From positions 1 through 9,431 of the forward strand of contig DASUZB010000075.1 of the NCBI GenBank assembly GCA_036377075.1: DNA of 9,431 nucleotides. The letters run 5' to 3'. The notes beneath the pieces are model-generated. The model searched no databases and was not told where the DNA came from. It saw only the letters and a program-made list of their open reading frames with translations. Positions 1-6,583 of this stretch are shown one piece after another. The number at the start of each line of letters is the position of its first letter. Position 1 is the first letter of the stretch. This stretch comes from DASUZB01 sp036377075. GTDB lineage: Bacteria > Actinomycetota > CALGFH01. Made by a program: the position numbers and the translations under genes.

Positions 1-370
1 CGTGTACCAGACCATCGCGCGCCGCCTGGCCGGCCAGCGGCCCGGCCCTGGCGACCTCGCCATCATCAACGACTGGGCGGGGCGGCCACCGCCACGCGCC
101 TGGCTGGAGCGCGACGACGGCGGCCGCCTGCGGTCGCGTCGTGACGCGACCACCGCGGCGGCGCTGGTCGCCGACCTCGCCCGCGACGCCGTCGACCTGC
201 TCGGCGGCCCGCTCGCCGGCCGCATTCGCGAGTGCGAGGCCGCCGACTGCGCGGTGCTGTTCCTCGACACCAGCCGTGCGGGCCGGCGGCGTTGGTGCTC
301 GATGGCGGCCTGCGGCGCCCGCGCGAAGATGGCCGCCTACCGCGCCCGCCGCGCCCAGGTCAGACCTTGA
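1..370 (+). CDS. CGNR zinc finger / ABATE-domain regulator, 5'-truncated
   Basis: This is the C-terminal part of an ABATE/CGNR-type protein, a family regarded as stress-responsive transcriptional regulators. About 122 residues are visible and the frame is open to the window edge, so the GTG at position 2 need not be the real start; family members are usually longer. The C-terminal zinc finger is clear: Cys78 and Cys83 (CEAADC), then LFLDTSRAGRRRWCSMAACG with Cys99 and Cys104, and a basic tail (KMAAYRARR) that probably contacts DNA. The family signature CGNR reads CGAR here (residues 104-107), so the usual Asn is Ala while all four cysteines are kept. The upstream part (DLAIINDWAGRPPP) matches the helical ABATE region. 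The gene ends inside the 3' end of the convergent kinase-like gene, overlapping it by 11 nt. The family call is secure; any target genes are unknown. Confidence 0.85.
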   Translation, partial: VYQTIARRLAGQRPGPGDLAIINDWAGRPPPRAWLERDDGGRLRSRRDATTAAALVADLARDAVDLLGGPLAGRIRECEAADCAVLFLDTSRAGRRRWCSMAACGARAKMAAYRARRAQVRP

Positions 371-1325
371 TGCGCAGGGCCTTGCCGAGCACGTCGACGG
401 TAAGGGGCGGGCCGCCGGGCACGCGGACGCCGTCGAGGGTGAGCGCGAGGGGCTCGGCGGTGTCGACCTCGACGCGGGCGGACTGGTACTCGCGCACCGA
501 CGGGTGCGGCACGTGCGTGCCGTAGTACAGCTCCCGGGAGCGGGCGTAGATGGTCAGCGGCTGGCCCTCGAAGGCCATCACCGACATGCGGCCGTCGTCG
601 GGCAGGGCGCGCGGGGCGACCTTCATCCGGCCCATGGAGAACTGGCCGTTCGCGACCACCAGCCCGGCCAGGCGGAACTCGACCGCGGTGTGGTCCAGGG
701 CGAGGCGCGCCGGGGTCGAGCGGCTCGCGGCCAGGGCGCGCACGGCGACGGCGAAGCGGCCGACCCGGCGGGTCGGGTCGCGGCCGGCCAGCCGCGCCGA
801 GGTCTCCGCCGGGTAGCCGAGCTCGGCGGAGTTGGCGAACACCGCCGCCCGCTCGGCCCCGTCGGGGCCGCGCCAGCGGGCGCGCCCGACGTCGGCGAGG
901 AACAGCCGCTCGCCGAGCAGGTGCTGGACGGCCCGCTCGGGGTCGTCGGGCAGGCCGAAGGTGGCCGCCAGGTCCTGGCGGCCCAGGCCGACCAGCCCGA
1001 GGACCGCCTCCGGGTGGGCCGGCCCGTCGGCCGCGACCAGCGCGCTGACCAGGCTGTGGGCGACCTCGTCGGAGCCGACCGCGACCAGCAGGCGGGCGCC
1101 GCGCGCCAGCGCGCCGCTGGCCAGCTCCGCCGCCCGCCCGGGCGGCCTGGCCACCGCCGCCTCCGCCACCACCCCGGCCTGGGCGAGCCCGCGGCGTAGC
1201 TCGGCCAGGCCGCGGCGGCCGGCGGCGGGGTCGCCGATCAGGAACGGCGGCCCGAACGGCAGCAGCGCCGCCGGGTCGTGCACGGGGCCGGGGCGCAGGC
1301 CCTCGGCCGGGGTGGGTTCGCTCAC
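360..1325 (-). CDS. YegS/diacylglycerol-kinase-fold protein, catalytic motifs degenerate
   Basis: A 321-residue protein with the fold pattern of YegS/DagK lipid kinases. Family landmarks persist: GDPAAGRRG (31-39) for the N-terminal NPxAG turn, a long match at LVVANGQFSMGRMKVAPRA (222-240) followed by DDGR, then a beta-rich C-terminal half. The catalytic landmarks are changed. GGDGT is replaced by GSDEV (84-88), GTGND by GRQD (115-118), the GFDAEV-like segment by GYPAET (170-175), and the late DGE reads DGV (298-300). The intact paralogue at 5655-6569 keeps all of these. It is therefore probably not a conventional kinase; it may bind a lipid or nucleotide, or have another role. The start is GTG at 1325, chosen because GGAAGG (1341-1336) lies 10 nt upstream. 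It follows the hydrolase gene on the same strand after 98 nt, possibly co-transcribed. Alternative: a divergent active kinase using other residues. Confidence 0.82.
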   Translation of the reverse strand: MSEPTPAEGLRPGPVHDPAALLPFGPPFLIGDPAAGRRGLAELRRGLAQAGVVAEAAVARPPGRAAELASGALARGARLLVAVGSDEVAHSLVSALVAADGPAHPEAVLGLVGLGRQDLAATFGLPDDPERAVQHLLGERLFLADVGRARWRGPDGAERAAVFANSAELGYPAETSARLAGRDPTRRVGRFAVAVRALAASRSTPARLALDHTAVEFRLAGLVVANGQFSMGRMKVAPRALPDDGRMSVMAFEGQPLTIYARSRELYYGTHVPHPSVREYQSARVEVDTAEPLALTLDGVRVPGGPPLTVDVLGKALRIKV

Positions 1326-1335
1326 TCGCTCGGTG

Positions 1336-1341
1336 CCTTCC
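1336..1341 (-). promoter_or_regulatory. Ribosome binding site fixing the GTG start of the degenerate kinase
   Basis: GGAAGG on the minus strand, 10 nt before GTG at 1325. The frame stays open well upstream and overlaps the hydrolase gene, so this site is the main reason for choosing 1325 as the start. Confidence 0.6.
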
Positions 1342-1379
1342 AGCTCGCTCTCTCGCCGGTCGCCGCCTGGACGGGCGTC

Positions 1380-1391
1380 GGTATTGTTCCA
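1380..1391 (-). promoter_or_regulatory. AT-rich pocket with TGGAACAATACC, weak promoter or half-site
   Basis: The 98-nt gap between the hydrolase stop and the kinase-like start contains one AT-richer stretch, TGGAACAATACC on the minus strand. It shares TGGAAC and nine of twelve positions with the inner right arm of the palindrome at 2229-2276 (TGGAACTAGACT). It could be a -10 region or an isolated operator half-site for the downstream gene. No convincing -35 partner is visible, and a chance match is quite possible. Confidence 0.18.
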
Positions 1392-1423
1392 GGTTGGCGG
1401 GCGGTGGAGCGCGGTGGCGCGCC

Positions 1424-2200
1424 TCAGCCGGCGAGGAAGTCGGCGATGGCCGGGACGAGGACGTCCATGGGGAGGTCGTGCGGCTGTCCGGCGAGGGTCC
1501 GGCGCCGTGCGTTCGGCAGGACGGTCGCGAGGACCTCGACGCCGTGGCTCAGCCACGGCAGCTGCCCGCCGTCCAGCAGCAAGGTCGGCGTGGCGACCGC
1601 CCGCAGCCGCTCGCTCGGCAGGGAGAAGTCGCCCAGCAGGGCGGCGTCGCGCACCAGCATGTGGGCGTTGGGCTCCATCGCCGTGAAGAACGGCGCGCTC
1701 CGCATCGGGTCCACGAACTCGGCGGGAACCCCGACCACGGTGATCATCCAGTACGCCAGGGCGTCGCCCGGGCGGCCGGCCGCGACCAGCTCCTCGACCC
1801 GCTGCCCCCAGTCCTTCGGCACCGGCGGGCGGCTGTCGTCGACGACGAACGGCGGCTCCCACAGCGCCAGCCGGGTGACCGGCAGGCCGCGGGCGGCCGC
1901 CTCGAGGGCGATGTTCCCGGTGCCGGAGAAGCCGACCAGCGCGGCCGACCCGCCGGCCGCGCCGATCACCGCCGCGAGGTCCTCGAACTCGCGGTCGACG
2001 GCGTACGGCAGGGTGTCGCCGCTCTCCCCCCGCCCGCGGCGGTCGTAGTTGAGCACCGTGAAGCGCTCCGCCAGCAGCGCCGCCAGCGGCGCGTTCGCGG
2101 ACCGGTCCGAGGGCCCGCCGACGATCAGGACGACCGGCGGCCCGTCGCCGGATCGGTCGAAGGCGATGGTCGTGCCGTCCTTGGACGAGACGGTCTCCAT
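1424..2200 (-). CDS. Alpha/beta hydrolase
   Basis: A 258-residue alpha/beta hydrolase of the size of single-domain bacterial esterase/lactonase-like enzymes. The order of elements fits: an oxyanion-side loop LIVGGPSDRS (25-34), NYDRRGRGES (51-60), the nucleophile elbow GFSGTG with Ser92, LALWEPPFVVDDSRPP (111-126), the acid Asp210 in LLLDGG, and the catalytic His241 in GQPHDL. The elbow has Thr where GxSxG families have the last Gly. The substrate cannot be told from sequence; there is no signal peptide, so it is cytosolic. The start is ATG at 2200, preceded by AAGGGG 9 nt upstream; the open frame continues upstream through the promoter and should not be included. The gene is divergent from the YCII-domain gene, and its promoter lies within a long palindrome, suggesting ligand-controlled repression. 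Confidence 0.9.
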   Translation of the reverse strand: METVSSKDGTTIAFDRSGDGPPVVLIVGGPSDRSANAPLAALLAERFTVLNYDRRGRGESGDTLPYAVDREFEDLAAVIGAAGGSAALVGFSGTGNIALEAAARGLPVTRLALWEPPFVVDDSRPPVPKDWGQRVEELVAAGRPGDALAYWMITVVGVPAEFVDPMRSAPFFTAMEPNAHMLVRDAALLGDFSLPSERLRAVATPTLLLDGGQLPWLSHGVEVLATVLPNARRRTLAGQPHDLPMDVLVPAIADFLAG

Positions 2201-2228
2201 GGTGGTCGTCCCCTTCCCGCCGGTCTCG

Positions 2229-2276
2229 AGTACTGGACGGTATAGTACCAAGTATGGAACTAGACTGTCCAGTACT
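2229..2276. promoter_or_regulatory. 48-bp near-perfect palindrome, probable operator
   Basis: Two 21-nt arms (2229-2249 and 2256-2276) pair with only three mismatches, around a 6-nt centre AAGTAT. The arms contain AGTACTGGAC and its complement GTCCAGTACT, with TAGTACC and GGAACTA inside. The mismatched pairs are 2239/2266, 2242/2263 and 2247/2258. A dyad of this length covering both hexamers of a promoter fits binding by one or two dimers of a repressor of the TetR or a similar class. No such regulator gene is in the window. It could control the hydrolase, the divergent YCII gene, or both. Confidence 0.65.
2242..2271 (-). promoter_or_regulatory. Predicted promoter of the alpha/beta hydrolase
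   Basis: On the minus strand, TGGACA (2271-2266, five of six bases of TTGACA) is followed after 18 nt by TACTAT (2247-2242, which keeps T1, A2 and T6 of TATAAT). Transcription would start near 2235, giving a leader of about 35 nt that contains the AAGGGG ribosome site. The region is much richer in A+T than its surroundings. The promoter lies wholly within the palindrome at 2229-2276. Confidence 0.6.
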
Positions 2277-2295
2277 GCCCTACGGGCGCGACCGT

Positions 2296-2323
2296 GACCC
2301 CGCACGGTGTCGATTCCGGGGTC
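2296..2323. other. Small hairpin in the leader of the YCII-domain gene
   Basis: GACCCCG (2296-2302) pairs with CGGGGTC (2317-2323) around a 14-nt loop, 60 nt before the YCII start codon. It could be a leader structure of that gene's transcript. A 7-bp GC stem is common by chance in DNA of this composition, so the functional claim is weak. Confidence 0.2.
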
Positions 2324-2382
2324 CGCCGATCGTCGTCGGGGTGAGGCCGGCGAGCGGCGCCGGCGAGGGAAAGGAGCGCCGG

Positions 2383-2736
2383 ATGCGCTACGTCCTGCTC
2401 ATCTACACCAACGAGGCCGACCGGCCCGCCTGGGGCACCCCCGAGGGGGACGCCGAGGCGAAGGGCTACGACGGGTTCCACGGCGAGGTCACCGAGCGCG
2501 GCCTGCTGCGCAGCGGGGAGCCGCTGCTGCGGGTCGCGGAGGCCAGGAGCGTCCGCGTCCGGGACGGGCGTGCGCAGGTCACCGACGGCCCGGCGGTCCA
2601 GACCCCGGAGCAGCTCGGCGGCTACTACCTGCTCGAGTGCAAGGACATGGACGAGGCGACCGACCTCGCCACCAGGATCCCCGGCGCCCAGTTCGGCACC
2701 ATCGAGGTGCGCCCGGTCCTCGAGCTCCCGGCGTAG
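2383..2736 (+). CDS. YCII-related (DGPF-type) domain protein
   Basis: A 117-residue single-domain protein of the YCII-related superfamily, subgroup usually called DGPF-domain proteins. It starts with the typical strand MRYVLLIYTNE and continues with RVRDGRAQVTDGPAVQTPEQLGG (59-80), YYLLECKDMDEATDLATRIP (81-100), and the C-terminal strand GTIEVRPV (105-112). The motif DGPF reads DGPA here (68-71). These proteins form small ferredoxin-like barrels of unknown biochemical role, and many are encoded next to ECF sigma factors of the ECF42 type. No sigma factor gene is present here; the neighbour is a divergent hydrolase sharing the palindromic regulatory region. The ATG at 2383 has an excellent AAGGAG 6 nt upstream, which settles the start although the frame is open further upstream. 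The family call is secure, the function unknown. Confidence 0.9.
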   Translation: MRYVLLIYTNEADRPAWGTPEGDAEAKGYDGFHGEVTERGLLRSGEPLLRVAEARSVRVRDGRAQVTDGPAVQTPEQLGGYYLLECKDMDEATDLATRIPGAQFGTIEVRPVLELPA

Positions 2737-2742
2737 GCGCAG

Positions 2743-2786
2743 CGACCGCTCCCGCCCGCGGCGTGGCAGCCGGGCGGGAGCGGTCG
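2743..2786. terminator. Strong hairpin after the YCII-domain gene
   Basis: A perfect 16-bp inverted repeat, CGACCGCTCCCGCCCG (2743-2758) and its complement (2771-2786), with a 12-nt loop, begins 6 nt after the YCII stop. There is no following T-run, as is common for actinobacterial terminators. It separates the YCII gene from the convergent helY gene and could stop transcription from both sides. From 2787 to the end of helY at 2889 I see no gene. Confidence 0.7.
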
Positions 2787-2888
2787 AACGACCGCCCGTT
2801 CCAGCGCCGTGCCAGCCCGGCGCGCTGCTGGCCGGGAAGGGCCTGATGGAGGCCAGGCGGACGACCGGGTCGGCCTAGCCGCCCGCCG

Positions 2889-5609
2889 TCACAGCAGGCC
2901 GGAGTAGGCGACCACGCCGCGCTGGCAGGCGGTGGCCGCGGCCCGGGCGGTGGCGGCCAGCTCGCCGTCGCCGGCCACCTCCTGGATCTGGCGGAGCAGG
3001 TCGAGGAGCTGCTTGGTGACGCGGACGAAGTCGCCGGCGGTGAGCTCGTCGTCGGCGAGCACGCGCTCGAGGGGCTGGCCGCTGGCCCAGCGCCAGGCGG
3101 CGTCGGCGAAGCCGGGGTCGAGGCCCCGGGTCAGGTCCAGCGCCTCGGCGGTCTCGTGCGCGTGGACCTCGTGCCACAGCTCGTCAAGGGCCTCCAGGGC
3201 GGAGCGGACCGGCTCGGTCGGCAGCTCCGGCGGGGCCGGCGGCCCCTCGCCGCCGCGTGACTCGTAGACCAGGCTGGAGACGCACGCGGCCAGCTCGGCC
3301 GGGTCCAGCCCGTGCCAGACGCCGCGGTGGATCGCCTCGACCACCACCAGGTCGGCCTCGCTGTAGACGCGGCGCAGGGTCTCCCCCTTCCCGGTGAGCG
3401 CGAAGCCGTCGACGTAGCCGAGCCGGCCGAGCACCCGCAGCACCCGGTCGAAGGTGCGCACCAGCGAGCCGGTGCGGCGCCTGACCCGCGCCGCGAGCGC
3501 CTCGGTGTCGCGGGTGAGCTGGTCGAACCGCTGCATCCAGCGTTCGTGCTCGGCCAGGTCGGGGCAGCCGTGCACCGGGTGGGCGCGGACCTCCTGACGG
3601 AGCCGGGCGACCTCCGGGTCGGCGGCGGCGGCGCTGCGGCGCCGGCGGGTCTGGCCCGGTCGCGGCGGGTCGAGCCGGGCGAGCGCCTCCGCCACCCGGG
3701 CCTTGAAGCGCGGGCTCTTGGGCGAGAGCGCCCGCGGCATCGCCAGCTTGCCGACCGCGACCGGCGCGCCGCCGAGGTCGCGCACTGCCACGCGGCGCAC
3801 GCGCCGGTCCTCGGTGAGCACCAGCACGCCGGTGGCGCCGTCGCGCCCGCCGGCGGGGCCGAGCACCGCGGCGAGGCCGCGGCGCCGGCCACCGGGCAGG
3901 TACACGACCGTGCCGGGGGTGAGGGCGCGCACCGCCGCCGCGGCCTCCTCGGTGCGCAGGTGCCGCTCGGCGTCGGCCACGGCGCCCTCCCGCGCGCGCA
4001 GCGCGCCCCGCAGCGCCCAGTACTCCTCCACGTCGCCGCGGTCGCAGGCGGCGGAGGCGCGGTAGCCGGCCAGGTACTCGGCGTTGCGCGCCAGCGTCTG
4101 CTCGGCGCCGTGGACGGTGCGGTCGGCCAGGAACTGGGCGAACGAGGAGGCGAGCAGCCGTTCGGCCTCCTCGCGGCGGTAGTTGGCCACCAGGTTGACG
4201 GCCATGTTGTAGGACGGCCGGAAGGAGGAGGTCAGCGGGTAGGTCCGCGCCGAGACCAGCCCGGTGATGCGCTCGAACGGCAGGAACGGCTGGTGCAGGA
4301 TGACCGCGGCGCCGCGCTGGTCGATGCCGCGCCGGCCGGCTCGGCCGGTGAGCTGCGTGTACTCCCCGGGGGTGAGCAGCTCGTGGCGCTCCCCCTGCCA
4401 CTTCGACAGGCGCTCGATCACCACCGTGCGGGCGGGCATGTTGATGCCCAACGACAGCGTCTCGGTGGCGAACACCACCCTGACCAGCCCCTGGGCGAAC
4501 AGCTCCTCGACCGCCTCCTTGAACAGCGGCAGCATGCCGGCGTGGTGGCTGGCGACGCCCCGCCCCAGCGACTCGGCCAGCTCCTCGTAGCCGAGCGCGT
4601 CCAGGTCGGCCGGGTCGAGCGCGGCGACCTTGAGGTCGACGAACTCGCGGATCTGGGCCTGCTCGGCCGCGGTCGTGAGCCGTACCCCGGCGGCGCGGCA
4701 CTGGGTCAGGGCCTGGTCGCAGCCGGCGCGGGAGAAGATGAAGTAGATCGCCGGCAGCAGCCGCTCCCGCTCCAGCAGGTCGACGACCTCGATGCGGGTC
4801 GGCACCCAGTCCCGCGAGCGGACCCGCCGGCGGCCACCGGCCCGCTGCAGCGAGCCAGCCCGGTCGCGGCGGCCGTCCCACAACCGCTCGCCGCGGCGGG
4901 CCAGGGCGGGGTTCGGCACCGGCCCGCCGTTGGCGCGCCGCACCAGCAGCGGGTGCAGCTCGTCGCCGACCAGGTAGTGGTCGTCCAGCGGGACCGGGCG
5001 GCGCTCCTCGATCACCACCTCGGTCGGGCCCCTGGTGGTCTCGAGCCACTCGCCGAACTCCTCGGCGTTGGACACGGTCGCCGACAGCGACGCCACCCTG
5101 ACGTGGAGCGGGAGGTTGATCAGCACCTCCTCCCAGACCGCGCCGCGGACCCGGTCCTGCAGGTAGTGGACCTCGTCCATGACCACGTAGCGCAGCCCCG
5201 CCAGCGTCGGGCTGCCCTCGTAGAGCATGTTGCGCAGCACCTCGGTGGTCATCACCACCACCGGCGCCTCGCCGTTGATGGAGTTGTCGCCGGTGAGCAG
5301 CCCGACGTTGCTGGCGTGGTGGCGCGCCACGAAGTCGCCGAACTTCTGGTTGGAGAGCGCTTTCAGCGGCGTGGTGTAGAAGGCCTTGCCGCCGGCCCGC
5401 AGGGCCAGCCAGACGGCGAACTCCCCCACCACGGTCTTGCCCGCCCCGGTCGGCGCGGCGACCAGGGTCGACCGTCCGCCGGCGAGGGCGAGGCAGCCCT
5501 GCCGCTGGAAGGCGTCCAGCTCGAACGGGTAGCCGGTGGCGAACTCCTCGACCAGGGCGGCCGCCTCGGGATCTCGCAGCACCGAATCGTCAGCGTGGTG
5601 GTTGGTCAC
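2889..5609 (-). CDS. helY: Ski2/Mtr4-like DEAD/DEAH-box helicase HelY
   Basis: A 906-residue superfamily 2 helicase of the Ski2-like group, matching actinobacterial HelY in size and motif order. Visible elements: Walker A APTGAGKT (52-59); TTPLKALSNQK (79-89); motif II DEVH (145-148); motif III SAT (176-178); an Arg-rich linker (about 224-270) between the RecA domains; FATETLSLGINMPARTVV (380-397); motif VI QLTGRAGRRGID (419-430); and a C-terminal region (about 700-906) like that of Mtr4/Ski2 relatives. It should be a cytosolic ATP-dependent RNA helicase acting in RNA turnover or repair; its substrate in bacteria is poorly defined. The GTG start at 5609 has GGGAG only 1 nt upstream, too close for a normal ribosome site, so a leaderless transcript is plausible. 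A second in-frame GTG at 5585 has no ribosome site. It lies 45 nt after the lipid kinase gene, at the end of the tat cluster. Confidence 0.93.
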   Translation of the reverse strand: MTNHHADDSVLRDPEAAALVEEFATGYPFELDAFQRQGCLALAGGRSTLVAAPTGAGKTVVGEFAVWLALRAGGKAFYTTPLKALSNQKFGDFVARHHASNVGLLTGDNSINGEAPVVVMTTEVLRNMLYEGSPTLAGLRYVVMDEVHYLQDRVRGAVWEEVLINLPLHVRVASLSATVSNAEEFGEWLETTRGPTEVVIEERRPVPLDDHYLVGDELHPLLVRRANGGPVPNPALARRGERLWDGRRDRAGSLQRAGGRRRVRSRDWVPTRIEVVDLLERERLLPAIYFIFSRAGCDQALTQCRAAGVRLTTAAEQAQIREFVDLKVAALDPADLDALGYEELAESLGRGVASHHAGMLPLFKEAVEELFAQGLVRVVFATETLSLGINMPARTVVIERLSKWQGERHELLTPGEYTQLTGRAGRRGIDQRGAAVILHQPFLPFERITGLVSARTYPLTSSFRPSYNMAVNLVANYRREEAERLLASSFAQFLADRTVHGAEQTLARNAEYLAGYRASAACDRGDVEEYWALRGALRAREGAVADAERHLRTEEAAAAVRALTPGTVVYLPGGRRRGLAAVLGPAGGRDGATGVLVLTEDRRVRRVAVRDLGGAPVAVGKLAMPRALSPKSPRFKARVAEALARLDPPRPGQTRRRRSAAAADPEVARLRQEVRAHPVHGCPDLAEHERWMQRFDQLTRDTEALAARVRRRTGSLVRTFDRVLRVLGRLGYVDGFALTGKGETLRRVYSEADLVVVEAIHRGVWHGLDPAELAACVSSLVYESRGGEGPPAPPELPTEPVRSALEALDELWHEVHAHETAEALDLTRGLDPGFADAAWRWASGQPLERVLADDELTAGDFVRVTKQLLDLLRQIQEVAGDGELAATARAAATACQRGVVAYSGLL

Positions 5610-5615
5610 GCTCCC

Positions 5616-5621
5616 AGGTTA
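5616..5621 (-). promoter_or_regulatory. Candidate -10 element for leaderless helY
   Basis: TAACCT on the minus strand occupies -12 to -7 relative to the GTG start codon of helY if transcription begins at that G. This is the usual spacing of TANNNT elements in leaderless actinobacterial promoters. No recognisable -35 box lies 17 nt further upstream. The absence of a usable Shine-Dalgarno supports the idea. Confidence 0.4.
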
Positions 5622-5626
5622 TGCCA

Positions 5627-5651
5627 CCCGGTCCCGCCGCGGCGGGCCGGG
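5627..5651 (-). terminator. GC-rich hairpin between the lipid kinase gene and helY
   Basis: CCCGG-T-CCCGCC and GGCGGG-CCGGG form an 11-bp stem with one bulged base and a very tight GC turn, starting 3 nt after the kinase stop codon. It could end or attenuate the tat-kinase transcript before the candidate helY promoter. No T-run follows. Confidence 0.4.
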
Positions 5652-5654
5652 TGC

Positions 5655-6569
5655 TCAGGCGGGTCGGGAGAGCGCGGGGGCGTCGGCGGCGGCGAGCACG
5701 GTCAGGGCGGACGGCTCGACCTCGAACACCATCGGCAGCTCGCCGGCGTGCTCGCCGTCGGCGTAGACGGTGCGGGGGCGGTCGGCGGCCAGCTCGACCC
5801 GGCGGGCGTGGTGGACCGCGACCATGGGGTGCTCGACGTGCCGGCCGGAGTAGACCTTGGGGAAGGTGGCGAGGAAGCTGGCCTTGCCGAGGTCGCCGAT
5901 CACCACCACGTCGAGCAGGCCGTCGTCGAAGCGGGCGGCGGGGGCGACCTGCATGCCGCCGCCGTAGCTGCGGCCGTTGGCCACCACCACCAGCCAGGCG
6001 GCCAGCTCCTGGGCGTGGCCGTCGAGGGTCAGGGTGAAGCGCGTCGGCTGCTCGACGGCCAGCTTGGCGAGCAGCGCGCCGACGTAGCGCAACGTCGCCG
6101 GCGCGCGCCGCAGGCGCTGGTTGGCGAGCCGGTTGACCTCGGCGTCGAAGCCGGCGCCGGCGACGTTGAGCCAGCGGCGGCCGTCCGCCCTGGCGAGGTC
6201 GACGCGCCGCCGCGCCAGGCCGGGCAGGAGCGCGGCCGCGGCCAGCGGGTCGTCGTGGGGCAGGCCGAACGCGCGGGCCACGTCGTTGCCGCCGCCGGTG
6301 GGGACCACGCCGAGGGCGGCGCGGGGGTCGGGGCCGGCGTCGGCGAGCCCGGCCGCGCACGCCCCGACCATGCCGTCGCCGCCCATGGCGACCACCGCGT
6401 CGACCTCGTCGGCGGCGTCGCAGGCGGCCTTGCGCGCGTCAGCGAGCGAGCTGGTGCGGTGCACCTCGACCTCGACCCCCGCCTGGCCGAGCCGCTCGGT
6501 CACGGCCGGCAGGGCGCGCGCCCCGCGCCCGCCGCGCGACGCCGGGTTGCAGGCCAGCAGCGCGCGCAC
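5655..6569 (-). CDS. YegS/DagK-type lipid kinase, intact
   Basis: A 304-residue member of the diacylglycerol/YegS/sphingosine kinase family, which transfers phosphate from ATP to a membrane lipid such as diacylglycerol at the inner face of the membrane. The motifs are complete: NPAS near the N-terminus (8-11), GGDGM (63-67) for the nucleotide-binding GGDGT, PTGGGND (90-96), NVAGAGFDAEV (135-145), VVVANGRSYGGGMQVAP (194-210) with DDGLLDV, and DGE (271-273) near the C-terminus, the glutamate proposed as general base in DgkB. The lipid substrate is not determined by sequence. The start is GTG at 6569, 6 nt after GGAGG (6580-6576). The gap to the preceding membrane-protein gene is 14 nt, so the two are probably translated from one transcript. 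A kinase gene of this type beside tatC and helY is seen in other Actinobacteria. Contrast with the degenerate paralogue at 360-1325. Confidence 0.92.
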   Translation of the reverse strand: MRALLACNPASRGGRGARALPAVTERLGQAGVEVEVHRTSSLADARKAACDAADEVDAVVAMGGDGMVGACAAGLADAGPDPRAALGVVPTGGGNDVARAFGLPHDDPLAAAALLPGLARRRVDLARADGRRWLNVAGAGFDAEVNRLANQRLRRAPATLRYVGALLAKLAVEQPTRFTLTLDGHAQELAAWLVVVANGRSYGGGMQVAPAARFDDGLLDVVVIGDLGKASFLATFPKVYSGRHVEHPMVAVHHARRVELAADRPRTVYADGEHAGELPMVFEVEPSALTVLAAADAPALSRPA

Positions 6570-6583
6570 CCCCCGCCTCCGGC

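Noticed and set aside
141..1199. Long plus-strand open frame opposite the degenerate kinase gene
   Set aside because: It is a shadow of GC-rich codons: low-complexity Ala/Arg/Gly sequence with no family pattern, overlapping two recognisable genes in other frames.
2840..2854. GGCCT/AGGCC hairpin downstream of helY as a terminator
   Set aside because: Only 5 bp, no T-run and expected by chance in this composition; the 16-bp hairpin nearby is a far better candidate.
3184..5049. 621-codon minus-strand frame inside helY
   Set aside because: It is the out-of-frame reading of helY, rich in Arg/Pro/Gly, with no ribosome site or motif.
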